This document shows positions 1 through 11,489 of a stretch of DNA of 64,000 nucleotides, piece after piece. Source of the stretch: Patella vulgata (taxonomy: Eukaryota > Mollusca > Gastropoda > Patellidae). The notes under the pieces were generated by a model. It was not told the DNA's origin. It was given only the letters and a program-made list of their open reading frames with translations, and did not search any database. Positions within the stretch are counted from its first letter, which is position 1; each line of letters opens with the position of its first letter. The position numbers were made by a program, and so were the translations under genes. Location: assembly GCF_932274485.2 (NCBI RefSeq), contig NC_065885.2:41987062-42051061 (forward strand). The letters run 5' to 3'.

Positions 1-1136
1 CTTAAACTCTGTGTATCAATCTGAAGTCAATCGGAAGTGATCAAGGGCCATAACTTTGGCAGTAATTATCAGAAATCTTTGAAGATCAATAGGATTCTTC
101 GCCTTGTGACCTCAAACACTGTTTATAAATTTAAAGTCAATCAGATATTAACTTTCGCCTCTAGAGCATCAACAAGGTTTTTTGAAGTGATCAAGGGCCA
201 TAACTCTGGCAGTAATTATCGAAAATCACTGAAAATGAATAGACTTCTTCGTCTCATGACCTTAAACACTGTGTATAAATTTAAGTCAATCGGATATTAA
301 CTTTAGACTTTAGAGCGTCCACAAGATTTTTTGAAGTGATCAAGGGCCATAACTCTGGCAGTATTTATCGGAAATCGCTGAAAATCAATAGGATTTTTCG
401 TCTCATGACCTTAAACACTGTGTATAAATTTAAAGTCAATCGGATATTAACTTTGGCCTCTAGAGAGTCCAAAAGATTATTTGAAGTGATCAAGAGCCAT
501 AACTCTGGCAGTAATTATCGGAAATCGCTGAAAATCAATAGGCTTATTCGTCTCATGTCCTTAAACACTGTGTATAAATTTTAAAGTCAATCGGATATTA
601 ACTTTCGCCTCTAGAGCGTCCACAAGATTTTTTGAAGTGATCAAGGGCCATAACTCTGGCAGTAATTATCGGAAATCGCTGAAAATGAATAGGCTTCTTC
701 GTCTCATGACCTTAAACACTGTGTATAAATTTAAAGTCAATCGGATATTAACTTTGGCCTCTAGAGCGTCCACAAGATTTTTTGAAGTGATCAAGGCCCG
801 TAACTCTGGCAGTAATTATCGGAAATCGCTGAAAATCAATAGGCTTCTTCGTCTCATGACCTTAAACCTTAATCGGATATTAACTTTGGCCTCTAGAGCG
901 TCCACAAGATTTTTTGAAGTGATCAAGGGCCATAACTCTGGCAGTAATTATCGGAAATCGCTGAAAATGAATAGGCTTCTTCGTCTCATGGCCTTAAACA
1001 CTGTATATAAATTTAGAGTCAATCGGATATTAACTTTAGCCTCTAGAGCGTCCACAAGCAATTGTGGACGCCGGACGGACGGACGAACGGGGGCGACGAC
1101 AATATACGACCACATTTCAATGTGGGCATATAAAAA
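1..1136 (+). repeat. Pearl/CvA-like tandem-repeat element, 5' end outside window
   Basis: About seven units of a ~150-bp repeat begin near 32, 184, 333, 483, 634, 784 and 916 with GAAGTGATCAAGGG; the last period is shorter (~132 bp). They are followed by an ACGG-rich microsatellite (about 1073-1092) and a terminal hairpin (1104-1131, CCACAT-TTCA-ATGTGG core) ending in TATAAAA. Tandem units, then ACGG microsatellite, then hairpin tail is the architecture known for bivalve pearl (CvA) elements, which are regarded as Helitron/Helentron-related non-autonomous elements. The open frames across the array exist because the period is close to a multiple of three; I do not call them genes. Confidence 0.75.
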
Positions 1137-1333
1137 ATGAAGAAAGAAAAATCTATCTTTCCACTCAGGGGTGCCATTTGGTTATTCCTGAAGTGAATAA
1201 ATCAAACCTTATAAAGAACCCTAACTTTATGCCGCGATATCTCCACTGCTGCGGGGTCCCATGAATTCTTTTTGTGGTTGTTAGTAACTGGGTATCAGGT
1301 CTCTCGATTAAAAAAATAAAATTTCATATATGT

Positions 1334-2454
1334 CTATAACTACACTCTCAAAAAAAGTGGGTAATTTGGACAAAAATCGGATAAATTCAACAATTTTACG
1401 AAGCTTTTTCCCCAATATTATCAAACTGATATTCAAACAAATGTAGTATAATACAGACGCCTTCACAGCTGCTATGTTTTCGCAACATAATGTTCGTATG
1501 ACAACTCTTACTGCAACTGGAAGTGAAAATTTGCTAAAATTCGCATTATTTCACTCTTAAATCTCTTGATATGTACAGATCTCATTATAAGCTGCAGTTG
1601 AGAGAACTGTCATAGCTCACAGTAGTCAATGAATAGTAAAATGTAGGTCTAAATCCTCAAGATTGGAAAATAAATTCTACACTCTAAAAAGTTCCAGGTC
1701 AGCACAACTAAATAGGCAAGATTTTGTCTTTTCTTTCAATTTTCAGGACCGATGTTATCTTTACCTCTACCTGCGACCAACGAGTTAATCATCTATATTT
1801 AGACTATACCCTACCTACAAGTAGTAGTCCTACACTCTTAAAGTACGGTGATCATCATCTTCACAAAAAGACCCAAAAATAAACAAAAAACTTTTTTTTT
1901 TCAATTGGCTTAATGTAGCAATAGGTGTACGTATATATCAGAATATCGAACAGCAACTATTGGTACTAGTAGTAGAGTAGTTTTATATATGTTGGTCTAA
2001 CTCGTAACATTTTTTTTAACTTGTTGTACGTAAAGCAGAAAGCGCAGATTGCTCTCTGAGGTCGCAGATTAAATACTAAATTGGGCAATGCCCGTTATTG
2101 ACCTCGTGAGTCAATCCTTAATCCTCACAAAATATCAAATATATACAAAATTTACTTTCGGGAGGGAATACTAATCCTTACAAAATATCACATCTAATTA
2201 CATTCATGAACCCTCACAAAATATCAAATGTGATACAAAAACTACGTTCATAATTTTTCACAATATATCAGAGACATTCAATGAATCCTTTCCTTACAAA
2301 ATATCAAATACAGTATTATACAAAATTTACATTCATGAACCTTCGCAAAATATCATACAAAATTTACATTCATAAATTTTTACAAAATATCAGAAGGATA
2401 AAATAGTGGAAGTACCTCATGAATCTAATCTCCTCAGTGTATATCAGGATCTAT
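1334..2454. other. AT-rich interior with degenerate repeats at 2085-2400
   Basis: No coding signal. From about 2125 to 2400 a loose repeat recurs (TCACAAAATATCA..ATACAAAATTTAC..TTCATGAAC) five or six times with period roughly 60 bp and high divergence. The remainder looks like plain AT-rich filler. Confidence 0.5.
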
Positions 2455-2978
2455 TAGCAGGACGGTGTTATTATCTTTGAAAAATAGTAAATATCATCAG
2501 AACGGTGTTATAATCATTGACAAATTGTAAATATCATCAGAACGGTGTTATAATCATTGACAAATAGTAAATATCAGCAGAATCGTGTTATAATCATTGA
2601 CAAATAGTAAATATCAGGGGGACGATGTTACTATCATTGAAAAATAGTAAATATGAGCGGGACGATGTTACTATCATTGAAAAATAGTAAATATGAGCAG
2701 GACGATGTTACATGTACTATCATTGATAAATAGTAAATATCAGCAGGACGATGTTACTATCATTGATAAATAGTAAATATCAGAGGGACGATGTTACTAT
2801 CATTGAAATATAGTAAATATGAACAGGACGGTGTCATTGAAAAATAGTAAATATCATCAGGACGGTGTTATAATCATTGACAAATAGTAAATATCATCAG
2901 GACGGTGTTATAATCATTGACAAATAGTAAATATCAGCAGAACGGTGTTACTATCATTGAAAAATAGTAAATATCAGC
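2455..2978 (+). repeat. 40-bp minisatellite, left block
   Basis: About 13 units of a 40-bp repeat (GACGGTGTTATAATCATTGA + CAAATAGTAAATATCATCAG). Units alternate between variants (ACGATGTTACTATCATTGA and ACGGTGTTATAATCATTGA), so a higher-order arrangement may exist. The block is cut at 2979 by an inserted foldback element and resumes at 4154 in the same orientation. Confidence 0.9.
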
Positions 2979-4120
2979 AAAACTATACAGTTATATGGGA
3001 CAACAATCACTGGTTTATTATACACAAGCACGACGTTTCGATAAGTATTCTCTTATCGTTATCAAGCACAATGACATTTAGTAAACTTGAGGGTCTATAT
3101 ATATGTACAATGCGAAACCATTCTTATTACTAATCATTAGAAGAGTTCAACCAATTAACAGACATATTTAACATCAAAGACCTGAAAAGCACCGTGTGAT
3201 GACAAGGATATAGTTGTACATGAACCTTAAAACCACCCTGATATTGAAAAAGAAAAATGATTAGGGGGTAACCATTAACTCTCAATAATTATTTTTGAAC
3301 TTACAACACGTTAATCGCACATCACTATGTTAACCTAGTCCAATCAGTTTTAGCCCAATATCAACCTACAACGCCTTAGCTCGCGATTTCTGTGTTATCC
3401 TAGTGCTATTATGCTGTGTTTTAATAACCTTTTAAGTTATTGTGATATTATGCTGAATTACTTTTCAGTCAAGATCCGGTGTTATAAGCCCTTATCAGTT
3501 ACATACAAGTGGTCTAATGGATTTTTCTCCCCCCCCCCCCCAGTTATCACTTTTAATTATGTATATTTTTGATTCCCTCCCCCCCCCAGTTATTAAATTT
3601 TAATAACATATATTCTCTGAACTTTAACACCTTGAATTGTGATTACTATGTTTACTTAGTATATTATAATAAGCCTATATTAGATCCTTCAAACCCTTGG
3701 ATCAGTTTATTGTGTTATCTTAGTGCTATTATGCTTTGTTTTCATAACATTTTGTGAATGTGGTTTTACTTACAAGACCGTGTGTTTATAAGCTCTATCT
3801 GTTATATACTGTTTGTTTAATGTATGGTTTCCCCCTAATCATTTTTCTTTTTCAATATCAGGGTGGTTTTAAGGTTCATGTACAACTATATCCTTGTCAT
3901 CACACGGTGCTTTTCAGGTCTTTGATGTTAAATATGTCTGTTAATTGGTTGAACTCTTCTAATGATTAGTAATAAGAATGGTTTCGCATTGTACATATAT
4001 ATAGACCCTCAAGTTTACTAAATGTCATTGTGCTTGATAACGATAAGAGAATACTTATCGAAACGTCGTGCTTGTGTATAATAAACCAGTGATTGTTGTC
4101 CCATATAACTGTATAGTTTT
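2979..4120. mobile_element. Foldback element with ~290-bp arms, inserted in the minisatellite
   Basis: Left arm 2979-3268 and right arm 3831-4120 are near-perfect reverse complements (outer sequence AAAACTATACAGTTATATGG). The ~560-bp centre has two poly-C runs (3530-3541, 3580-3587) and a diverged direct repeat (about 3385-3500 against 3710-3830). No reading frame makes a known protein. The arms carry a short stem-loop followed by AAACGTCG (right arm 4041-4066), described in the findings. A further 34 bp (4121-4153) of non-array DNA follows the right arm, so the true 3' edge may be 4153. Confidence 0.85.
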
Positions 4121-4153
4121 GTTATGTTTCCAATTGCTAAATGCCACTACAGG

Positions 4154-4552
4154 AGTAAATATCAGCTGGACGATGTTACTATCATTGACAAATAGTAAAT
4201 ATGAGCAGGACGGTGTTATAATCATTGACAAATAGTAAATATCAGCAGAACGGTGTTACTATCATTGACAAATAGTAAATATCAGCGGGACGATGTTACT
4301 ATCATAGAAAAATAGTAAATATCATCAGGACGGTGTTATAATCATTGACAAATAGTAAATATGAGCAGGACGGTGTCATTGAAAAATAGTAAATATCATC
4401 AGGGCGGTGTTATAATCATTGACAAACATATCAGTAGAACAGTGTTACTATCATTGAAAAATAGTAAATATCAGCGGAACGATGTTACTATCATTGAAAA
4501 ATAGTAAATATGAGCAGGACGATGTTACTATCATTGATAAATCGTAAATATC
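4154..4552 (+). repeat. 40-bp minisatellite, right block
   Basis: About ten more units of the array seen at 2455-2978, with the same orientation and the same two variant types. This shows that one array was split by the foldback insertion. Confidence 0.9.
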
Positions 4553-5168
4553 AATGAAATGCTCCCTCAGATATCACCAGTAATCACTCTTAGTATTTAG
4601 CGTCCGCATAATAAATCCACTGCTACCAATGATAGGTACCCTCAGATGTCTTTAGTACACTCTTTCAATAAAACATGCTCAGTCTCTTTAGGATACACAG
4701 TGAAAACGCCGCATTTTGAAGTAGAAAACTGCGAAAAACCACATACAGCAGCCACCATCTTGGATGGCTGGATACCAGAACTGATAGTTTTGACAGAGCG
4801 GGTTCTACGACTGCCTGAGCGGGTTCGAAATGCTAGTCTGTCAATTGCTGATGGTATCGAGTCGTTTAGCATCCATATTTTGTCACTATATTGATTAGAA
4901 CATATAAGTATCAGATGATCCAATATCAAAATTGTCCAAACGTAGACAATGTTATCGCGCATGCGTATGAAGATATATGAAATTTTATTTTTTTAATCGA
5001 GAGACCTTGTACCCGTTTACAAACAACCACAAAAATAATTCATGGGACCCCGCGGCAGTGGAGATATCGGGTTATAAAGTTGGGTACTTTATAGGGTTCG
5101 ATTTATACCCTTCAGGAATAACCAAATGGCACCCCATCAGTGGAAAGATAGATTTTTCTTTTTTCTTT

Positions 5169-5458
5169 TTTTTGAAACATTACTACCTAGCCTAATATAT
5201 TGAATCATCATTTGTTTCATAAGTACTCATTTACAACCTGAAAAACAGCAGCTAACATTGCCTAAAATTGACGAAAAAATGAGCAAAAAGCCCCAAAAAA
5301 CACCTGTTTGCCGTATCTCAGCTATGGTCAATTTCTGAGATCGGTGGTTTTGGCTATCGAGTAGCCTCATGGGCATGACCAAACCCTGTGAATATGAATG
5401 GAATCGGCCGACCCCTCACCTTCCCGATTTCTGCATGGTTTTCTCGTGGACTGGCACT
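5169..5458. other. No feature recognised
   Basis: Mixed-composition DNA between the TIR element and the next pearl-like tail. No repeat, reading frame or RNA gene was recognised. Confidence 0.5.
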
Positions 5459-5637
5459 TAAATAGGCTTCTTCATCTCACTAACGTAAACAACATATATC
5501 AATTTTAAAACAATTGGATGATAACTTTTGGCGTCAGTGCGTTCACAAGAAATTGTGGACGATGGACGGACGGACGGACGGACTGACAGACGGGGCGACA
5601 GCAATATACGTCCACATTTCAATGTGGGCGTATAAAA
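5459..5637 (+). repeat. Pearl/CvA-like element, 3' end fragment
   Basis: The end of one tandem unit (AATAGGCTTCTTCATCTCAC..) is followed by GTTCACAAGAAATTGTGGACG, an ACGG microsatellite (about 5558-5595) and the terminal hairpin 5606-5633. The hairpin has a 12-bp stem with one T-G pair and a TTCA loop. The same end recurs at 20146-20173 and 20827-20854. Confidence 0.75.
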
Positions 5638-5867
5638 ATCATTATCTGTCTGTTCATAGTGTAGAAAATATATTCTACATAAACAACATTTTCTGGCTAT
5701 CTCCATAGTACATGTAGTTGTTATCATCAGGCATTATACACTATTGGTACTAGCATGCAGTTACCACATCAAGATAATCGAGAATACCAAACTAACAACA
5801 GTAATGTAATAATCAGTAATACTAAAATATTCATTATGATGCCTTTCTATACTGCAACTGCACAGTT

Positions 5868-6996
5868 ACTAAAGGGGCATGGGAGTATTTAAATTTGGGT
5901 ACAGACTACAGTATGGAAGGGTATCTGACTTTTAATCCAGAAAAGACAAAACTAATGATCTTCAGTTATCAAAAAATTAGTTATCCACTTAATTTGAAAT
6001 ATGATAACAAGTATATATTAGATACGTCGGTCCATAAACACCTAGGGGTGTTTCTTCAGAATAACGGGAAATGGAATCATCATGTTGACTTTATACTTAA
6101 GGCAGCTTCATTCAAACTGAATCAACTTCGCAAATTAAAATTTTTAATTTCTCAAGATTCACTTAATAAACTCTATAAATGTTTTATTTTGCCTATAATT
6201 GAATACTGTTGTGAAGTTTGGGATAACTGTAGTAGTTATAATTCAGATAAATTATAAATTTTTCAGATGAAAGCAGCTCGGGTTGTTACAGGAAATACAA
6301 TTTATGCACCCAGCCAATCTTTATATTTTGAAATTGCATGGTCAAAATTTTGTGAAAGAAGAAAGCTTAGACGTTTGTATCAGTTACATAAAATAATCCA
6401 TGGAATCTGTCCTGTGTATTTTACTAATAGTAATACTATACACTTTGTAAACGAATCCCAAGCACTTTACAATTTACGAAACTCCAACATTCGGGAACCC
6501 TGTTGTCGTGTTAGAATCAGATGAAAATCATTCTTTCCGAAAACTATTCGTGAATACAATAATTTATCAAAAGATTTAAAAGACATTGCAAACGTTAAAG
6601 AATTTTAAAAATCTCTAAAACCTAAAATAAAGCCACCAAAATTCAGAAGTATTGGTTCTAGGCCATTCTCTATATACCACAATAGTATTCAACATGGATG
6701 TAGTGTAGTAGTTTAAATTTCGATCTATTTCGTTCACATATAATTGAAAATCGATACTGTAGTTGTAACGCTATATCTGTCCAAAATTCGTATCATTATT
6801 TTTTTGATTGCCCGAAGTATAGTACTCAACGCTGTGCCATTTTCAGTAAACTGACATGGCTTGGAAATATTCCTTTCACTGAATTACACAAAATATTTCT
6901 ACATGGTTCATCGCTACTATCAAAAAAAATAAATAAAATGTTAGTTTTACTTATTCAAAGATATATCAAAGACTCGAAACGTTTTACATATAATTA
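5868..6996 (+). pseudogene. LINE reverse transcriptase 3' end, decayed
   Basis: Translation gives the C-terminal part of a non-LTR retrotransposon ORF2: LTFNPEKTKLMIF (end of RT), HLGVF.QNNGKWNHHVD (thumb), LPIIEYCCEVWDNC and then KAARVVTG. A Cys-rich segment follows at about 6755-6815 (CSCNAI..YHYFFDCPKY), like the CxC..H..C motif near the C-terminus of several LINE clades. It is broken: an in-frame stop at 6255-6257, another at 6522-6524, and further stops and a frame change before the Cys segment. The palm domain with YADD is absent, so the copy is 5'-truncated. It likely belongs to a different family from the LINEs at 28.1-30.0 and 38.2-50.8 kb; clade not assigned. Confidence 0.8.
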
Positions 6997-7234
6997 AAAA
7001 CAAATACTATAATAATGTACCAATAAGTAAACGTATTAGTATGCATTAATTAATATAATTTACAAGGAAGTTTTGTAAATAGATATACATATGTTAGTTA
7101 AATTAAAAATTAATTCGCCATACTATTTTATATAAAAGTTTGACTGATATTTTGGGAGAAGATTCATTATTTGTTATAAATTGTTCTTATCCCTTTGTAA
7201 AGAATATTTTTGCAATAAAATATGTTATAGTTTA
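6997..7234. other. AT-rich DNA after LINE fragment
   Basis: Probably LINE 3' untranslated sequence plus flank. No poly-A or simple-repeat tail is evident. Confidence 0.4.
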
Positions 7235-9365
7235 GTATCGCTGCCAATATTAAATGCTCTGCTAAAATGTCTTTTTCATTGATTATATGTAAAAAGTACA
7301 ATGTACAATGTCCTAAAACCGGTAATGATGAAGTCACAATATCTCTAAAGCCAAAGTTAAATGTCAAATGAGAAATGTTTGATTGGAAAAGGCTGTTTTT
7401 TGGCATGTCTAAATTTTACATTTCCCTCATTACATTTTACATTTGCATTCTGCCGCATTTCATTTGATCTTCACGCTTTCTACATAGCATCTTACACAGA
7501 GCACTAACTATGATATGCAAATGTAGGATATCACGTGACTTATTAACATATACGGAAACGAGGCCGAGATCAACCTAGCACACTATAAGCCAGCACACGA
7601 TAAGGGGAAATCAACCTGGCATACTATAAGAAATTTACTTACCTTGAAAACACGATCAAATTTGGATGGTACTAAACTATATTACCATGATTACGGATAG
7701 GGGGAGGGTATGCAATGTCAAATTACGGGTCATAATACGATATTCATGATATCGTGTTACATATTAGTGAAAAGCACTTTCATGTATACTCTTTCCTCTC
7801 TTTAAGTAGCCTACATGTATATTCATTATTTGTTGGGCATAATGATTATACTTTAATTGTAACATGGACGGGAAATCTTCCTTTGTTCTTTTCGTTGTAT
7901 AAGCAGATTGTTTTCCCTCTAGTAGATTGGGTGGAGCTTAACCGTGCAATAACTAGACATGTTCAATGTTATTGCACTCTTTTGCCGGTTTACACTAGTT
8001 TTAGTAGAAATCATATAGAGAAGTGAAGTGGGGTGGGTTTTCTGTGCAATAACACCGTGCATGTTGAGCAGGTCTCAATGTTTAAACCTGTTAACTCATG
8101 AAAGCCGTGCTATAAATATAACTTAGCCTGTACTAAATTTAGAGAGAGGGTGTGGGGGCAGTGGCGATAGTTTAAAATGTTAACTCATGAAAGCCGTGCT
8201 ATAAATATAACTTAGCCTGTACTAAATTTAGAGAGAGGGTGTGGGGGCAGTGGCAGTGGCGAGAGTTTAAAATGTCAAAAATATGGGTCTTAATACGAAA
8301 TTCCAGTTATCGTGTTATACATCACTGGAAAGTATGTTTCTATGGCTCTATGAATCTATCAATTATTTTCTGGCACATTCATAATTACCTACTTTAGAGA
8401 AAGAAAAGTCCTCCATGTTTTGTTGAAAGACAATCTGATTAAAATACAGATCTATATTTTGTTTCATTTTTTTATACTTTCGATGGCCTTACACTAAATG
8501 AAGATCTGACCGGTTGTTGCGTTAGGTCACGTCAGAGGTCATATGAGCAGCTTTTGACCCTATGACGTCAGACATTTGATTAACCAATCAGCATTGATGT
8601 TACTTGCCTAAAGCTTGCCGTAACAGACCGTTTCATTGGCTAATACCTCACACTATTCAGAACACGTCAATGATAACAACTCTTCCAGATCCTAGTGTAG
8701 TAAAGACAAGTAAAACGAAATTTTGAACTATAAAAACGAAACGAAATAGGATCTGGGTTTTAATCAGATTGGTCAAAAGAAATGTGTTGCTATCCTTTAG
8801 TAACCTAATTGCTAAATATAGACTATACTGTCAATTTATGTTATTTATCAAAGGCTCGGATTAACCAAAGAAATCACATGATTTTATTGCAGACACGGTT
8901 GTCCCGTGAATTTCTTATAGGTAATTGCCATGTTGATTGCTTCAATATCGTGGGTGTAAATATCTTGTGTGTGTGAAATAGCTTTATTTAACGTTTGCTT
9001 CCAACGAGGTGATATCGGCCTCGTTTTCGTATATGTTAAGTCACGTGATATCCTACATTTGCATATCAAACTTTGTGCTCTGCGTAAGATGTTACGTAGA
9101 AAACGTGAAGGACAAATGAGATGCGGCAGAACACAAATGTAAAATGTGATGAGGGAAATGTCAAAAGTAGACACGTCAAAAACAGCATTTTCCAATAAAA
9201 CATTTCACATTTGATGCATTGCATTTGACGTTTTACATTTAACTTTGGTCTTAAGAGGTAATTTGACTTTATCGTTACCGGTATTAAGACTTTGTACATT
9301 GTACTTTTTACACGTAATCAATAGAAAAGACATTTTAGCAGAGCATTTAATGTTGGCAGCGATAC
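7235..9365. mobile_element. 2.1-kb element with ~340-bp TIRs, non-autonomous
   Basis: 7235-7573 and 9006-9365 are diverged reverse complements over their whole length; the outer sequence is GTATCGCTGCCAA and the inner edge GAGGCCGA. The ~1.4-kb interior has no transposase; its 90-residue frame (7754-8026) resembles nothing I know. Inside are an ~89-bp tandem duplication (8081-8270) and a weaker repeat of the 7700-7790 segment at 8265-8340. The flanks (TTTA / CCTT) show no clear target duplication. The arms differ by many substitutions and small indels, so the copy is not young. Confidence 0.8.
8081..8270 (+). repeat. ~89-bp tandem duplication
   Basis: TTAACTCATGAAAGCCGTGC starts at 8091 and again near 8180, each followed by the same ~70 bp ending GAGAGGGTGTGGGGGCAGTGG. 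The copies are almost identical, so the duplication is recent relative to the surrounding element. Confidence 0.9.
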
Positions 9366-10192
9366 CCTTCCATACTACAGAGGGCCTAGCAAGAAAAAGC
9401 GCCTTGTCGTTTGAATGGTATGAAAAAAAATGATGTCTAGAATATACTACTGCCAGCATGTTAAAAATCCCTGACAGTTAATAAAAATAATAATGATGAC
9501 TTTATTTAAGAAGGATTGAAGATTAGGCTATAATAGCCTTTCTAACATCCTGCCTTCGTAAAAAATATAATACAAAAGATATAGCCAATTTAAGTACATG
9601 TAAGAGTAGGCCATAGCACCAAGTTTAGGGCAAAATTTCCCACATATAGCACACTGCATGACCAGTTAGCACAGAAAAGAAGAATGCCTAACCCCATTTC
9701 TTTCCATACTGTTAGTTGGCAAATAATAAAGAAAGGTGTTGGGAGGAGTATGTAAGAAAAGTATCAAGTTACAACTAATGGAGTAGTGTGTGTACCTACT
9801 GGAAGCCTAAAGTAAACGACAATTGCAAGTTTCTATCGTTTTAAATTCGAGGAATATCTAGTATGCCTTCCTAGAAAATACTGTGTTAGATTTACAAGAT
9901 TTCAATGTAGAAGCCATGCATGCTACCTTTACAAACATACCAAACAAAATAGATAGAATCTGTAGACCTACATTATGTAATGATAATGAATGTAATTCAG
10001 ATGATAACTATATGTATTCAAATGTTCTTTTTTTCCTAAAGAAATGGGTTTTTTTATATTTAACATGTTAACAGATCTCCCTCAACCAATATAAAATGAA
10101 CAGTTCAAGGTCTAAAATTAATAAAACTATGTACGTTTATCTCAGTTATAAGTCAATTTAGTAAATGTTTAAAAATAGTAATTGTCATGTTT
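9366..10192. other. Unassigned DNA with a decayed SINE-A fragment
   Basis: 9597-9706 resembles the 3' half of SINE-A on the plus strand (AGAGTAGGCCATAGC..GGCAAAATTTCCC..AGCACACTGCATG..AACCCCATTTC) but is short and diverged. The ATTATTATT/AATAAAG-type tail near 9480-9510 may be an inverted LINE end. Nothing else recognised. Confidence 0.45.
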
Positions 10193-10200
10193 GACTGTAC

Positions 10201-11489
10201 AGTGACCGCCCTAGACATTCGCCAATTCGCCAATGGCGACAATTATTTTTATTGGCGAATAAAGTGATGATACTGGCGAAAAATTTGGCGAATGAATTTT
10301 AGAGAGTGTTATTTCGTAAATCTGCTAATATTAAACTTGAAATCGTCTCGTTAAACGCTTCTTTCGATCGACTCGATGGAGTGTCTATTTTTAGTACATT
10401 AATTACTCTAGTCTCAATCTTACAAGTCGCAAATCAGTCAATGTTACAATATTACGCATTAAAACGACCGAAAGATCGAGTCTGGAGACTATAAAACACA
10501 GTTACGCCCCTTTTGTGTGGCACTGCGTTGTTTACATTCGCTTCACTACAAGTTTTCTTTACTTACGCAGCAAATAAATAAAACGCACATTAATTACAAC
10601 TAATACTAGTAAACCCAAAATAAGGATAGATTCCTTTTTCCTTCCTACGACTACTGTTAGTCCAGAATCTACTTCCGTGAGTGAGCGTGTCATCTCGGAC
10701 GCAAGTCCTTCGTTGGCTTCATCAACATGTGGACAAAAATTAGACCTTTAACCGAGACCGTCGAGCTAACCCTCAATGACCTCATGCTTATAAAAATGGA
10801 TGGACCGGACATAAATTTCAAATCAGCGGTGTCTTAAAAAGAATCGTCGTGTCTTTTCTGTTATGACGATGAAGTAAATTAAATCATGTGACTGTGAAGT
10901 ACGTCCTATAAACATTTTTTTGTTATCTGCATTCATTCTCTCAATAATGTGAACTTTTGCATGAACAAGGAGATAAAATAATATTCTTGTGTACTATATA
11001 TAGAGGATATTTGTCGTTTTAGAGTGAATAACATATTTTATTTCATCGAGAAGCAAGAAAACTTATATTTTCACGAATGCGTAGCATGAGTGAAAACATA
11101 AACGTTTTCTTGCTTAGAGATGAAATAAAATATGTTATTCACGACAAAACGACAAATGTTCTATTTATTTTATGATTTTACAATCATTTTAGGTAAAAAC
11201 AACTAGCCAGTGGAATAACACTTTTATTTCACTGATAAAACGCGATATTCCACTACTGATCATAAAATAAAAGTACATATTAAACATTTATTTTGTCCGC
11301 GATATCACCTCGGTGGAAGCGGACGTAAAATACAACAAACACACACACACATTTATTTTCATTTTTAATTAACAAACATATGAATAAAAATGATATAAAA
11401 TATTTGGCTAAAACTTTCTGAATTGGCTAATAAAATTTTGAATTGGCTAAAAATTTGGCTAAAGGTTTTAAGAGTCTAGGGCGGTCACT
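10201..11489. mobile_element. hAT-like non-autonomous DNA transposon
   Basis: The ends are inverted: AGTGACCGCCCTAGAC at 10201-10216 and its complement at 11474-11489. They are flanked by GACTGTAC (10193-10200) and GACTGTAT (11490-11497), an 8-bp target duplication with one mismatch. Eight-bp duplications and CAGTG-like ends fit the hAT superfamily. Subterminal repeats of TTGGCGAAT (left) and ATTGGCTAA (right) could be transposase-binding repeats. No transposase is present; the interior holds a small palindrome and AT-rich DNA. Confidence 0.75.
11003..11165. repeat. ~160-bp palindrome inside the hAT-like element
   Basis: GATATTTGTCGTTTT..AATAACATATTTTATTTCATC..AAGCAAGAAAAC on the left arm is mirrored on the right by GTTTTCTTGCTT..GATGAAATAAAATATGTTATT..AAAACGACAAATG, around a short centre near 11080. 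It may be a small foldback MITE nested in the larger element or a hairpin belonging to it. Confidence 0.8.

Larger units (their letters stand above)
1141..5168. mobile_element. ~4.0-kb TIR element carrying a minisatellite, non-autonomous
   Basis: 1141-1333 and 4971-5168 are inverted copies of each other (~195 bp; outer sequence AGAAAAATCTATCTTTCC). The arms are diverged but match along their whole length, including the TGGGACCCCGC..TGGAGATATC segment. The interior holds AT-rich DNA, a 40-bp minisatellite and a nested foldback element, with no transposase-like frame. A pair of short opposed frames at 4642-4962 resembles no family I know. No target duplication could be fixed because both edges lie in A/T-rich sequence. 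Superfamily unknown. Confidence 0.7.

Noticed and set aside
37-1140. Three long plus-strand frames with a repeated protein motif (VIKGHNSGSNYRKSL)
   Set aside because: They follow a ~150-bp DNA tandem repeat whose period is close to a multiple of three. The units match non-coding pearl-like repeats elsewhere in the window, where the frames are broken.
2455-4552. CRISPR-like array
   Set aside because: The 40-bp repeats abut head to tail with no unique spacers. It is a minisatellite in an animal genome.
4642-4962. Opposed 106- and 82-residue frames
   Set aside because: They mirror each other on opposite strands, have no recognisable domain, and sit inside a non-autonomous TIR element.
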